Shown: piece by piece, positions 43,909-55,016 of the stretch
Layout: every line of letters starts with the position of its first letter
How positions within the stretch are numbered: position 1 is the stretch's first letter
Assembly: GCA_017459075.1 (NCBI GenBank)
Contig: JAFUDQ010000035.1
Coordinates: 24,381-88,380, forward strand
Length of the DNA stretch: 64,000 nt
From: Bacteroidales bacterium
GTDB taxonomy: Bacteria; Bacteroidota; Bacteroidia; Bacteroidales; UBA932
Direction: 5' to 3'
Made by a program: the position numbers and the translations under genes
The notes under the pieces: model-generated
What the model saw: the letters and a program-made list of their open reading frames with translations, nothing else
Databases searched by the model: none
What the model was told of the DNA's origin: nothing

Positions 43909-46875
43909 ATGATAAAAAGTATTCTTAAGACAGGAATGGTTGCGGCGTTAATGACGACCGGAGTGTTCTGCTCCTTCGCCCAGAAGCCGGTAAACATGTC
44001 CGTTGGAATTGATTTGTATCAGAAAGGCCTTTACAGTGAGGCTGCCCGCATTTTTTCACAATATCCCGGTCAGGATGCGAAAGGCTATGAGGTTCTGTGC
44101 CTTACCGCCCTTAAAGATGAAGGCTATGAAGCGGCAATGCACGCTTACGAAGAGAATTATCCTGCTTCCGGCCTTCTGCCGATGATTCATTACAAGCACG
44201 GCCTGAACCTTTTTGACAAGACCGAATATGCCAAGGCCCTGCCCATGCTGGAAGGACTTGATGCCGATATGCTTGACCCAAGGCAGAAGTCAGAGAGGGC
44301 TTTCAAACTTGCCTATTGCCGCTATTCCGGCGGCGATGGTGAAGGTGCCCTTCACGATGTTGATATCCTTGAAAGACTGCCCCGGAGCAGCTATACTGCC
44401 GCCGGAGAGTATCTTGGAGGTTATATCCAGTACGAAAAAGGTCGTTATGCCAAGGCTGAAGACCTTTTCAAAAAGAGCGGCAAAGACCCTCGTTTCAAGG
44501 AAATATCGGAATATTATATAGCAGACTGCCGCTTCCGCAGCAAAGACTATAAGTATCTGACAGGCAATGCCTCCAAACTCTTTGAGAGCACAGCTCCGGA
44601 GCGCAAGCCGGACATTGCAAGGATGATTTCAGAGTCATACCTTGTAACCGGCAATACTGAAAAAGCCGCTGAGTATTACGGAAAGGTGGTTTCATCAGCC
44701 CGCCTGAAAGACCGCAGCGACTGGTTCTACGCCGGTTCCCTCCTTTATGCAACCGGAGACTATAAGGGGGCCATCAACAACTTCAGCCTTATGACGGAGC
44801 GAACCGACAGCCTTGGACAGATTGCAGAGTACCAGATGGCTTACAGCTATATCAAAACCGGAGACAAGGTAAGTGCACTGGGCAGCTTCAAGGCAGCATC
44901 GGCCCTGGATTATGATCCCGTAATCAAGGAAGATGCAATGTTCAACAGTGCAAAGTTGTCTTTCGACCTTAATCACGACCCTTCAGTATTCAACGGCTAC
45001 ATCGCCGCATATCCTAAAAAAGAGAAGAGTGAAATGATTTATGAGTACATGGCTCTTGCAGCCCTGTATGACAAGGACTATGCCCGCGCGGTAGAGGAGT
45101 ATGACAAGATAGAGGAGCTTAATCCTGACCAGCGCAACAACTACATGAAAGCCAATTATTTGCGCGCGAATCAGCTTATCTCCGGAGGCTCATGGCGCGA
45201 TGCCGTTCCTTATCTTCAGGCCGTCTCTTTCTATTCAGAGAAAAGGAGTGCTGTGAACCAGCTGAGCCGTTACTGGATGGCAGAGGCCGCTTTCCGCGAG
45301 GGAGACATGGCAAAGGCCCGCTCAATGTATAACGAACTCTATAATGCATCGGCGTTGGATAAGCGCCCGGAGGGCAAGACTCTTCCTTACAATGTTGCCT
45401 ACACCTACCTGAGGGAGGATAATCCTTCGCAGGCAGCAAGATGGTTCGGTGAATATATCGCTTCCGGTGACAAGACTGTCCGCCGTGATGCCCTTGTGCG
45501 CCGCGGAGACTGCCAGTATGTAGAGAAGAAGTATGCCGATGCAGCCACTTCTTATGGCCAGGCTGTTAAGGAATTTGGCAGCAGTGACGATGCTTATGCA
45601 CTCTATCAGCAGGCTATGGCAGAGGGGCTTGCAGGAAAGAAGGATGCAAAGACAAATCTTCTTTCCAAGGCGCTAAATCTCTCACCTACAGTTCCTTACC
45701 GCAATGAGGCTGTGTATGAGCTTGGCCGCTCTTATGTTGCAGCAAACAAAAATGACAAGGCTGCCGCATGCTACAAGGACCTTGTTGCCAAGTCCAAGGA
45801 TACCACTATGATTTCCCGTTCCCTGATTGGCCTTGGAATGATTGCAACTAACCAGAAGAAGTTTGAAGAGGCTGCCGGTTATTACAAGAGGGTAGTGTCC
45901 GAGCTTCCTGAATCCCAGTACACAGAGGATGCCCTTATGGCGATGGAGTCTGTTTACCAGGCTATGGGCAAGAGCAAGGAGTATGTAGAGTATCTTGACA
46001 ATCTTGGCCCTAAAGGCTCGCGCAGCGAGGCTGACAAGGAGAGAATCCTGTTCAGCGGAGCGGAGCAGACCTTCCTTGCAGCCAACTATGCAAAGGCTCT
46101 CTCTGAGCTTCTTGCATTCCAGGAGAAATATCCTCAGAGCCAGCACATCTCAGCAGTTGACTATTATGTAGCCAACTGCTATAACAACCTGGATAACAAG
46201 GATTTGGCTGTTGATACATACAACAAGGTGCTTGCAGATGAAAATGCCGCCTATCGCGAAGCGGCTGCTCTTGAGCAGAGCCGCCTGCTTTACGGAATGG
46301 AGCGTTTTGCCGATGCCTACAAGTCTTTCAAACTCCTGAAGGAGATTGGTACGTTCGCAGATAACCTGCATCTTGCCAAGCTTGGTATGATGGAGTCTGC
46401 CTACAAGGCCCGCCAGGCAGAGGACTGCATTGCCGCAGCTGACCTTGTCCTTGCCGACAAGGCTTCAGCAGAAGATGAATTGTTCGAGGCTAAATATCTG
46501 AAGGCTAAGTCTTTACAGCAGACGGGAAAACGCGATGCCGCCTTTGCCCTTTACAAAGAGCTTGGCAAGAAGCCTTCTACCCAATACGGGGCAGAGGCCA
46601 GGTATCTTGTCATCCTTGACGCTTATGACAGGGCTAAGTACAAAGAGGTTCAGGACCTTGTATTCGCCTTCTCTGACAGTGGTTCTACAAACAGCTACTA
46701 TCTTGCAAAAGCATTCATCGTCCTTGGAGACAGTTACGCAGACCAGGATGAATTCGCCCAGGCGAAGGCTACTTTCGAGAGCATCCGCGACGGCTACGGA
46801 GTTACTGACGATGGTGTGCTGGACGATGTGAAGATGCGTCTTCAGAAACTTGATGAACTTTCTAAAACCGAATAG
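43909..46875 (+). CDS. Large exported tetratricopeptide-repeat protein
   Basis: A 988-residue protein with signal peptide GMVAALMTTGVFCSFAQ (cleaved near residue 25). The rest is helical TPR/Sel1-like repeats from start to end, with recurring patterns such as LYQKGLYSEAARIF, YEKGRYAKAEDLFKKS, YATGDYKGAINNFSLM, YKRVVSELPESQYTEDA and DEFAQAKATFESIRDGYG. It is probably periplasmic or outer-membrane attached as a protein scaffold. It is followed 6 bases later by an outer-membrane barrel gene, and the two almost certainly act together. A -7 box TAAATTTG (43874-43881) precedes it, divergent from ftsE. Confidence 0.88.
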   Translation: MIKSILKTGMVAALMTTGVFCSFAQKPVNMSVGIDLYQKGLYSEAARIFSQYPGQDAKGYEVLCLTALKDEGYEAAMHAYEENYPASGLLPMIHYKHGLNLFDKTEYAKALPMLEGLDADMLDPRQKSERAFKLAYCRYSGGDGEGALHDVDILERLPRSSYTAAGEYLGGYIQYEKGRYAKAEDLFKKSGKDPRFKEISEYYIADCRFRSKDYKYLTGNASKLFESTAPERKPDIARMISESYLVTGNTEKAAEYYGKVVSSARLKDRSDWFYAGSLLYATGDYKGAINNFSLMTERTDSLGQIAEYQMAYSYIKTGDKVSALGSFKAASALDYDPVIKEDAMFNSAKLSFDLNHDPSVFNGYIAAYPKKEKSEMIYEYMALAALYDKDYARAVEEYDKIEELNPDQRNNYMKANYLRANQLISGGSWRDAVPYLQAVSFYSEKRSAVNQLSRYWMAEAAFREGDMAKARSMYNELYNASALDKRPEGKTLPYNVAYTYLREDNPSQAARWFGEYIASGDKTVRRDALVRRGDCQYVEKKYADAATSYGQAVKEFGSSDDAYALYQQAMAEGLAGKKDAKTNLLSKALNLSPTVPYRNEAVYELGRSYVAANKNDKAAACYKDLVAKSKDTTMISRSLIGLGMIATNQKKFEEAAGYYKRVVSELPESQYTEDALMAMESVYQAMGKSKEYVEYLDNLGPKGSRSEADKERILFSGAEQTFLAANYAKALSELLAFQEKYPQSQHISAVDYYVANCYNNLDNKDLAVDTYNKVLADENAAYREAAALEQSRLLYGMERFADAYKSFKLLKEIGTFADNLHLAKLGMMESAYKARQAEDCIAAADLVLADKASAEDELFEAKYLKAKSLQQTGKRDAAFALYKELGKKPSTQYGAEARYLVILDAYDRAKYKEVQDLVFAFSDSGSTNSYYLAKAFIVLGDSYADQDEFAQAKATFESIRDGYGVTDDGVLDDVKMRLQKLDELSKTE

Positions 46876-46881
46876 TCTGAT

Positions 46882-48585
46882 ATGAAGAAGTTTATATATA
46901 TCATCGCAGCCTTAATGGTTTGCAGTCAAATTGCTTATGCCCAGGGATTTGACCCTACGGTTGAAGTGTCCAGGACATACGAGAGTACGCTTAAACTTAC
47001 CCCCAAGCCTGTACCTGCAATGGCGGTACCGGACAGTCTGCTTCGTTTTGACCTTGACTTTGATTATTCAGTTTTTGACAAGCCTTACCAGGGAACGGGG
47101 GATTACAAGCCCTATCTTCTGGACCTTCGTCCCCAGCCGGATGCTTATAGGGGTAAGAAACTGTATCTGAAAGCCGGTCTTGGCTATACCCTTCATCCTG
47201 AACTTGACTTAGTATTCTCTCCTGAGGTTGGAAACAGTTCAGACCTTAATATTTACGCCCAGCACAGGTCTTATTTTGGTAAGTACAAATTCAGCGATGC
47301 CGTTAACTTCAGCGGATATGACAGTTATTCAAAGGTGGGAGTTAACGGAAAGACTAAGTTAAGTAGCGTAAACCTCTCTTACAATGCCAATTATCTTGGC
47401 CTGCTTACTAAGGATGGGCGTTATCAGGATGCCATTAAGACATCTTTCAACGCCTTTGAGGCCATGGTTGGGGTTGCCAACGCAGAGCCTGCTGAGATTT
47501 TTTATTCCGCCGCTGTCAGGACGATGTTGGCAGGGGATAGCTATACCAATTATCAGGATGACAATCTTGGCATATTCAAAATCGGTTTTGACGGCACCAT
47601 CGGCAAATCGTTTGAAGATTATGTTCTTGCGGCTGATGTTCATTTTGAAAGAACGTCATTTTCTTTCATAGATAAGGCTAACATCGGCAATTGGTATATT
47701 GCTCCAAGGTATATCGCAGAGAGCAACGGCTTCCGCCTGAATCTTGGTGTCAAACTTGGTTCTGTCATGGGTTCTGACCATTCCTGGTTCGATGCTTTTG
47801 CTCCCATGAAAATACATAAGAGCCAGGTGATTTATCCTGATTTGCATATTGCTTATGAACTTGACCCGGGAAAGATGGATTTCTTTGCCGATGTTACCGG
47901 TGGCGATGATCTTATCGGTTATGAGGAGATTCGCCAGAGGGACCATTTCGCTCTGCCGCCATTCACGGATAACAGCCTTGTTCATTTTGATATCGATGCC
48001 GGACTAAGGGGTAATATCAATACTGTTTTCCGTTATGACTTTGCTCTGGGCTTCAAGAGCGTGGGCAGTTCTTCCGTGTATGCCATGAATTTCATGTATG
48101 CTGCAAGGAAAGTGTATGAGGATGTCAGTGTTCCTTATCTTCGCGGTAGCGTTGTATATGACTGCAAGCCTTTGCTTCTGGAGGGCCGCATCATGTACAG
48201 GGGGACTTCTTTCAGCAAGAATGCAAATGAACTGTTTGGTGAATATACGGGATGGCAGGTTTATTCTCCAAGGAAGCTGACTGTGGATCTTCAGGCTATG
48301 TATTTCTGGAAGAGTCGTATAAGGGGCGGTGTTACTGCCCGTATTGGTTCTGGTATCAAGGGCATGATTCCTGATGCACTTAGTGCTAACATTAATGCTA
48401 CGGTTCTTCCGGAGGCTGGCTTCGATAGTTTTGTGGATCTTGGTCTTGTTGGTGAGTATTCGGTGGACCGTACCGTCAGTATTTATGCCAATGTTTGCAA
48501 TCTTCTTAACAAGAAGTATATTAATGATGTGATGATGCCCGTCAGCGGTCTCTTTGTCACAGCCGGCCTGAAAATTAATCTTTAG
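46882..48585 (+). CDS. Outer-membrane beta-barrel protein, TonB-receptor-like without plug
   Basis: A 567-residue protein with signal peptide FIYIIAALMVCSQIAYAQG. There is no plug domain; instead about 90 residues of Pro-rich linker (TLKLTPKPVPAMAVPDSL) lead into alternating amphipathic strands (YLKAGLGYTLHPELDLVFS, SSVNLSYNANYLGLL) up to a terminal aromatic-poor strand FVTAGLKINL. VCNLLNKKYINDV near the end resembles the last extracellular loop of TonB receptors. It is likely a barrel partner of the upstream TPR protein. Function unknown. Confidence 0.78.
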   Translation: MKKFIYIIAALMVCSQIAYAQGFDPTVEVSRTYESTLKLTPKPVPAMAVPDSLLRFDLDFDYSVFDKPYQGTGDYKPYLLDLRPQPDAYRGKKLYLKAGLGYTLHPELDLVFSPEVGNSSDLNIYAQHRSYFGKYKFSDAVNFSGYDSYSKVGVNGKTKLSSVNLSYNANYLGLLTKDGRYQDAIKTSFNAFEAMVGVANAEPAEIFYSAAVRTMLAGDSYTNYQDDNLGIFKIGFDGTIGKSFEDYVLAADVHFERTSFSFIDKANIGNWYIAPRYIAESNGFRLNLGVKLGSVMGSDHSWFDAFAPMKIHKSQVIYPDLHIAYELDPGKMDFFADVTGGDDLIGYEEIRQRDHFALPPFTDNSLVHFDIDAGLRGNINTVFRYDFALGFKSVGSSSVYAMNFMYAARKVYEDVSVPYLRGSVVYDCKPLLLEGRIMYRGTSFSKNANELFGEYTGWQVYSPRKLTVDLQAMYFWKSRIRGGVTARIGSGIKGMIPDALSANINATVLPEAGFDSFVDLGLVGEYSVDRTVSIYANVCNLLNKKYINDVMMPVSGLFVTAGLKINL

Positions 48586-48594
48586 AAACTATGA

Positions 48595-48762
48595 AAAGAT
48601 TACCAACATCTCTTTCCCTGCCGTCGCCCTTTGGGCGACCCCTCCCATCGCAAGCGATGGGCCCCTCCTGAAGCGTTGGGAAACGGGGTCCCCGAAAATT
48701 TTAAATTTTTGGGGTGAATACGAGGGTGGCAAAGGCGACGGAAAGAGATGTTGGTAATCTTT
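48595..48762. repeat. Variable-arm palindromic element B1
   Basis: Perfect 23-base inverted arms (48595-48617 and 48740-48762). The core carries a GTCGCCC/GGGCGAC hairpin and CCCATCGC/GCGATGGG. A run of 33 bases (48636-48668) is identical to element B2 (57719-57751), and 48684-48717 matches element C. It fills most of the gap between the barrel gene and gyrB. A 26-codon ORF from 48591 (MKRLPTSLSL) reads into it and is probably not a gene. Confidence 0.87.
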
Positions 48763-48809
48763 CCGCTAATTAAAGGAGATTATCCAAAGTAATTAGGGGA
48801 TTATTTACT

Positions 48810-48839
48810 TTGTAAATAAGATTATTTTTTGTAAATTTG
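48810..48839 (+). promoter_or_regulatory. gyrB promoter
   Basis: TTG (48810-48812), 19 bases, then TAAATTTG (48832-48839). It lies 60 bases before ATG 48900, just beyond element B1. The leader holds GTACGTTTT and AAAACGTAC (48839-48871), an inverted repeat that could influence supercoiling-linked control. Confidence 0.7.
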
Positions 48840-48863
48840 TACGTTTTATGGGCATGCCTGTAA

Positions 48864-50909
<2,046 letters not shown>

Positions 50910-50921
50910 TAAATTTTGTAT

Positions 50922-52937
50922 ATGAAAGGAAACCGGCTTCCGGGAAACATCGGGGTATATATTCTCTTCGGACTTCTGTTTTTTGTTGTCCTTTTGCTTG
51001 TCCCGCGCAAGGCACGGTTTAACTATGAATATGAAAAAGGCTCGCAGTGGAGGTATGAAACCTTAACTGCGGCCTTTGATTTTCCTATACTGAAGACAGA
51101 ACAGCAACTGCTTGAAGATAAGGAAACTGTATCCGACGAACACAAGTATTGCTTTAAGTTCGACAATGATATCACAAGGCAGGTCCTGAAGGATGCGGAG
51201 AATCTTTCCCTGTCTCCGGAGGAGAGGGGTAGAATCATAAAAATCCTGTCAGAGATTTACAGCCGCGGAGTTGTAGATGCAGAGTCACTCCCGCAGAGTG
51301 CAGATGTTGTGTATATCCGCAAGGACAAGCATTACACAGAGGTTGTAGCCAGTGAACTGCACACATTGACATCGGCAAAAAACAGTCTGTTCGAGGGCCT
51401 TTTCTATGATTCGTCGTCGTCAATAAACCTGGACTCTGATTTGGAGCAGTCGGGTGTTTATAATCTTATCAAACCGAATCTGTTCAGGGATGAGGACGGG
51501 GAACTTCTGATGAAGGCTTACCGCGGCTCGGAAACAGTATCTCCTACGATTGGCTATGTATCTGCAGGTCAGGAGATTGTGGCTACGGGGGAAGTGATTA
51601 CATCCGATATTTTCCAGACGCTGGAATCTTATAAGGCAGAGTACGGACGCAGCGTAGGCTATTCCGGTCCGGTGCTTCAACTTTGGCTTGGAAACGCCTT
51701 GTTCTCGCTTCTTTTCTGCCTTCTGGTCTTCCTGGCAGTGCTGTATTGCTATCCTTCGCTGTTTGACAACCCTGTCAAACTTCTGTACCTGCTGTTTGTG
51801 GTAGGCCTTATGATAACGGCCGCCCTCCTCGTGGGCAAACCGCGTACGGCCTATCTTTTCATGGTGCCTTTCACCCTCTTCTGCCTGTACCTTCTGCCAT
51901 ATTTCCCGAAAGGCCTGATAGCCTTGCTGTACAGCATTGTGCTTATGGTTATCCCTCTTTTTGTTACCGGAGGATGGGAGATTTACATTGTATTCCTGAT
52001 TGCAGGAATGGTGACGATTTACGTTTTTGGCAAGATTTCCAAAACCTGGCAACAGTTCCTTATGGCTCTGGTGGTTTTCGCCTTCATGTTCACCACTTAC
52101 CTTGCCTTCAGGCTTCTGGAGGGTTCTCTGGACAGCATTTCCACTGACCATCTGCTCTTCCTCCTGCTTGGAGCCTTCCTCCCTGTCGCCGGCTATCCTC
52201 TTATCTTCCTGATGGAGAGGCTCTTCGGCCTTGTATCCCAGTTCAGGCTTGAGGAACTTTGCGATACAAACAACAAGCTTCTTCAGGAGCTTTCCATGAA
52301 GGCCCCGGGCACTTTCCAGCATTCGCTGGCGGTTATGAATATGGCCGATGCCGCTGCCCGCAGCATCGATGCCGATGTTCCCCTTATCCGTGCGGGAGCG
52401 ATGTATCACGACATCGGCAAAATATCCAATCCTCTGTGTTTTATTGAAAATGAGACACTTGGAGCGAAGTATCACGCCAACCTTACACCCAAGCAAAGTG
52501 CTACGGCAATTTTGCAGCACGTTCCTGACGGACTTGAAATTGCAAGGAAATACAAACTGCCTCAGGTTATTTGTGAGTTTATTGAGACCCATCACGGACA
52601 GTCCTGTACCGGATATTTCTACAGCAAATTTGTAAATGACGGGGGAGACCCGGCGGACAAATCGGCCTTTACATACAAAGGGCGCAAGCCTTGGACAAAA
52701 GAGCAGAGTATTCTTATGCTTTGCGATTCGATAGAGGCGGCTTCTCGCACGCTGGCGGACAACAATCCTGAAACCTTCGATACCTTTGTGGAAAAGATGT
52801 TCAGGGCAAAGATTGATGACGGGCAGCTGGATGACAGCGTCCTTACTTTGAATGAACTTATGACTATAAAGGCAGTGCTTAAAGATTATCTGGGGCGTTT
52901 ATATCATGCAAGAATTGTTTATCCTGCAAGTAAATAA
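50922..52937 (+). CDS. 7TM-HD phosphohydrolase, PgpH-type
   Basis: A 671-residue inner-membrane protein with an N-terminal helix (NIGVYILFGLLFFVVLLLVP), an extracytoplasmic 7TMR-HDED-like domain (about 40-245) and seven helices (about 250-440). A cytoplasmic HD domain follows with HSLAVMNMADAAA, AGAMYHDIGKISNP (the HD pair) and EFIETHHGQS. In Firmicutes PgpH this architecture hydrolyses cyclic di-AMP. Whether the Bacteroidales protein does so is inferred; no diadenylate cyclase gene is near. ATG 50922 is preferred over TTG 50916. Confidence 0.9.
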   Translation: MKGNRLPGNIGVYILFGLLFFVVLLLVPRKARFNYEYEKGSQWRYETLTAAFDFPILKTEQQLLEDKETVSDEHKYCFKFDNDITRQVLKDAENLSLSPEERGRIIKILSEIYSRGVVDAESLPQSADVVYIRKDKHYTEVVASELHTLTSAKNSLFEGLFYDSSSSINLDSDLEQSGVYNLIKPNLFRDEDGELLMKAYRGSETVSPTIGYVSAGQEIVATGEVITSDIFQTLESYKAEYGRSVGYSGPVLQLWLGNALFSLLFCLLVFLAVLYCYPSLFDNPVKLLYLLFVVGLMITAALLVGKPRTAYLFMVPFTLFCLYLLPYFPKGLIALLYSIVLMVIPLFVTGGWEIYIVFLIAGMVTIYVFGKISKTWQQFLMALVVFAFMFTTYLAFRLLEGSLDSISTDHLLFLLLGAFLPVAGYPLIFLMERLFGLVSQFRLEELCDTNNKLLQELSMKAPGTFQHSLAVMNMADAAARSIDADVPLIRAGAMYHDIGKISNPLCFIENETLGAKYHANLTPKQSATAILQHVPDGLEIARKYKLPQVICEFIETHHGQSCTGYFYSKFVNDGGDPADKSAFTYKGRKPWTKEQSILMLCDSIEAASRTLADNNPETFDTFVEKMFRAKIDDGQLDDSVLTLNELMTIKAVLKDYLGRLYHARIVYPASK

Positions 52938-52995
52938 AAAATAAATGCCTATCTTTGCAGTCCTTTTGACAAATGAAAATATAATAAAGTGAGAT

Positions 52996-54312
52996 ATGAA
53001 TATTATTAAGAACCAGATTGATGACCTGAACTATCAGGTAACCATGGAGATTGCAGCTGCTGATTACCAGGGCGCAGAAAAGAAAAAACTTGCAGAGCGT
53101 AAGCGTAATGCAGATTTCAAAGGCTTCAGAAGGGGAATGGCCCCTATGAGCCTTATACAGAGGGTTTACGGAGAGCAGGCTCTTGCAGAGGCTGTAAACG
53201 AGGTCATTTCCGACAACCTTAATAACTTTATCAAAGAGAACAACATCCGCGTAGTAGGCGAGCCTCTCGCAAGCGAAGACCAGCCTGAGAACGATTGGAA
53301 GAGCGGAAACGACTTCACTTTCAAGTTCGACATCGCCCAGACTCCTGAGCTTACCTTTGAGGTTGGCAAGGATGACAAGGTTACCGTTTACAACATTGAG
53401 ATTACCGATGTTGCCAAGAACGAGATGAAGAGCAATATGCTCCGCCAGTCCGGTTCAATGCAGGACGGTGAGGCCGCAGGTGAGGAAGATTTCGTCATTG
53501 CAGACCTTACAAACGGTACAATTAACGCAGAGGGAGTTTATATCGCCGTTCGCAATATTGAGGGCGATGCTCACAAAGAGTTCGTAGGTTGCAAGGCAGG
53601 TGATGTCATCGACGTCGACATCAATGCAGCATTCAGCAATGAGACAGACCGCGCAGCTATGATTAAGGTTGAAAAGGACCAGCTTGCAGAGGTGGATCCC
53701 AAGTTCAAGGCTACCATAAAGACCGTCAAGACCTTCGTTCCCGCAGAAGAGAACCAGGAGACTTACAACCGTCTTTTCGGAGAGGACAAGGTTCACAACA
53801 GCGAGGAGTTTGACAAGGCTGTAGAGGAGCGTCTTGCAGAGAATTACAAGCAGGAGGCTGATTACCGTCTATCCAAGGACGTTCGCGAGTACCTTGTAAA
53901 GAAGGCAGACATCGCCCTTCCTGAGGCTTTCCTTAAGAGATGGCTCTTCAAGATGAACGAGGGCAAGTTCACCATGGAAGATATTGAGAAGGAGTTTGAC
54001 ATGTTCCTTGCAGACTTCCGCTGGCAGCTTATCCGTGAGTACCTTATGAGGAAGTTTGACCTTAAGGTAGAGGAGAAGGATATCCACGAGGCCGCAGAGG
54101 CTTACGTTACTTACCAGTACGCAATGTACGGAATGGGCAATGTTCCTCATGAGATGATTCACGAAGCCGCTCACCGTATTATGGCAGACGAGCGTCAGCT
54201 CCGCAATATTGAGGAGAATGTAGAGGACCAGAAGGTTCTTACTGCAGTCAAGGGCGTTATTTCTACCAGCAAGAAGAAAATTACCGTAGAGAAATTCAGA
54301 GAACTCAAATAA
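52996..54312 (+). CDS. tig: Trigger factor chaperone
   Basis: A ribosome-bound chaperone of 438 residues. The N-terminal domain has KRNADFKGFRRGMAPMSLI with the ribosome-docking GFRxGxxP motif near residue 43. The central FKBP-like part is short and divergent (FVIADLTNGTINAEGVY), so prolyl isomerase activity may be lost. The C-terminal arms (ALPEAFLKRWLFKMNEGKF, IREYLMRKFDLKVEEKDI) form the chaperone body. A -7 box TATCTTTG (52951-52958) precedes it. tig-clpP-clpX is a widespread gene order. Confidence 0.92.
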   Translation: MNIIKNQIDDLNYQVTMEIAAADYQGAEKKKLAERKRNADFKGFRRGMAPMSLIQRVYGEQALAEAVNEVISDNLNNFIKENNIRVVGEPLASEDQPENDWKSGNDFTFKFDIAQTPELTFEVGKDDKVTVYNIEITDVAKNEMKSNMLRQSGSMQDGEAAGEEDFVIADLTNGTINAEGVYIAVRNIEGDAHKEFVGCKAGDVIDVDINAAFSNETDRAAMIKVEKDQLAEVDPKFKATIKTVKTFVPAEENQETYNRLFGEDKVHNSEEFDKAVEERLAENYKQEADYRLSKDVREYLVKKADIALPEAFLKRWLFKMNEGKFTMEDIEKEFDMFLADFRWQLIREYLMRKFDLKVEEKDIHEAAEAYVTYQYAMYGMGNVPHEMIHEAAHRIMADERQLRNIEENVEDQKVLTAVKGVISTSKKKITVEKFRELK

Positions 54313-54316
54313 TAAT

Positions 54317-54997
54317 ATGAGTAATAACGAATTCCAGAAATTCGCGGTTCAGGGTCGTGGCATTTCGTCCATGACCTTGAGTCGTTATGAGAGCGCCGTT
54401 ACCGGAGCTTACATTAACCCTACAATTATTGAGGAGCGTAAACTGAACGTGGCTTCAATGGATGTGTTCAGCCGCCTCATGATGGACAGAATCATCTTCC
54501 TTGGTGTTCCCATTGACGATGATGTTGCCAATATCATCCAGGCCCAGCTGCTTTTCCTTGCTTCTACAGACAGTACTGCCGATATTTCATTGTATCTTAA
54601 TACTCCCGGCGGCCAGGTGCATTCCGGTCTTGCAATTTATGATACGATGCAGCTTATTGAGCCTGATGTGGCCACAATCTGCACAGGTATGGCTGCGTCC
54701 ATGGGTTCAGTCCTGCTTTGCGCCGGCCAGAAGGGCAAGCGTTCAGCCCTTCCTCATTCACGTGTGATGATTCATCAGCCTCTTGGCGGCGTTAGCGGCC
54801 AGGCTTCCGATATTCTTATCGAGGCCAAGGAGATTGAGAAATGCCGTGAAGAGCTTTTTGGCATCATCGCCAAGCATTCAGGCCAGCCTTTGAAGAAGGT
54901 TTTTGCCGATGGTGACAGGAATTACTGGATGACTGCTCAGGAGGCTAAGGATTACGGTATGGTGGATGAGATTCTTACAAAGAAGTCTGCAAGGTAA
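54317..54997 (+). CDS. clpP: ATP-dependent Clp protease proteolytic subunit
   Basis: A serine protease of 226 residues with catalytic Ser128 (TGMAASMGSVLL) and His153 (VMIHQPLGG); the Asp is in the FADGDRNYWMTAQEAKDYG region. The N-terminal extension of about 30 residues before NPTIIEERKL is a Bacteroidales feature and may be processed. It forms the 14-subunit barrel fed by ClpX, encoded 19 bases downstream. Confidence 0.96.
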   Translation: MSNNEFQKFAVQGRGISSMTLSRYESAVTGAYINPTIIEERKLNVASMDVFSRLMMDRIIFLGVPIDDDVANIIQAQLLFLASTDSTADISLYLNTPGGQVHSGLAIYDTMQLIEPDVATICTGMAASMGSVLLCAGQKGKRSALPHSRVMIHQPLGGVSGQASDILIEAKEIEKCREELFGIIAKHSGQPLKKVFADGDRNYWMTAQEAKDYGMVDEILTKKSAR

Positions 54998-55016
54998 TAT
55001 TCTTAATTGTTAAACT

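Noticed and set aside
51420-52595. 391-codon minus-strand frame inside the PgpH-like gene
   Set aside because: Antisense shadow of a clear 7TM-HD protein; very rich in His, Lys and Gln as expected from reading hydrophobic codons backwards.
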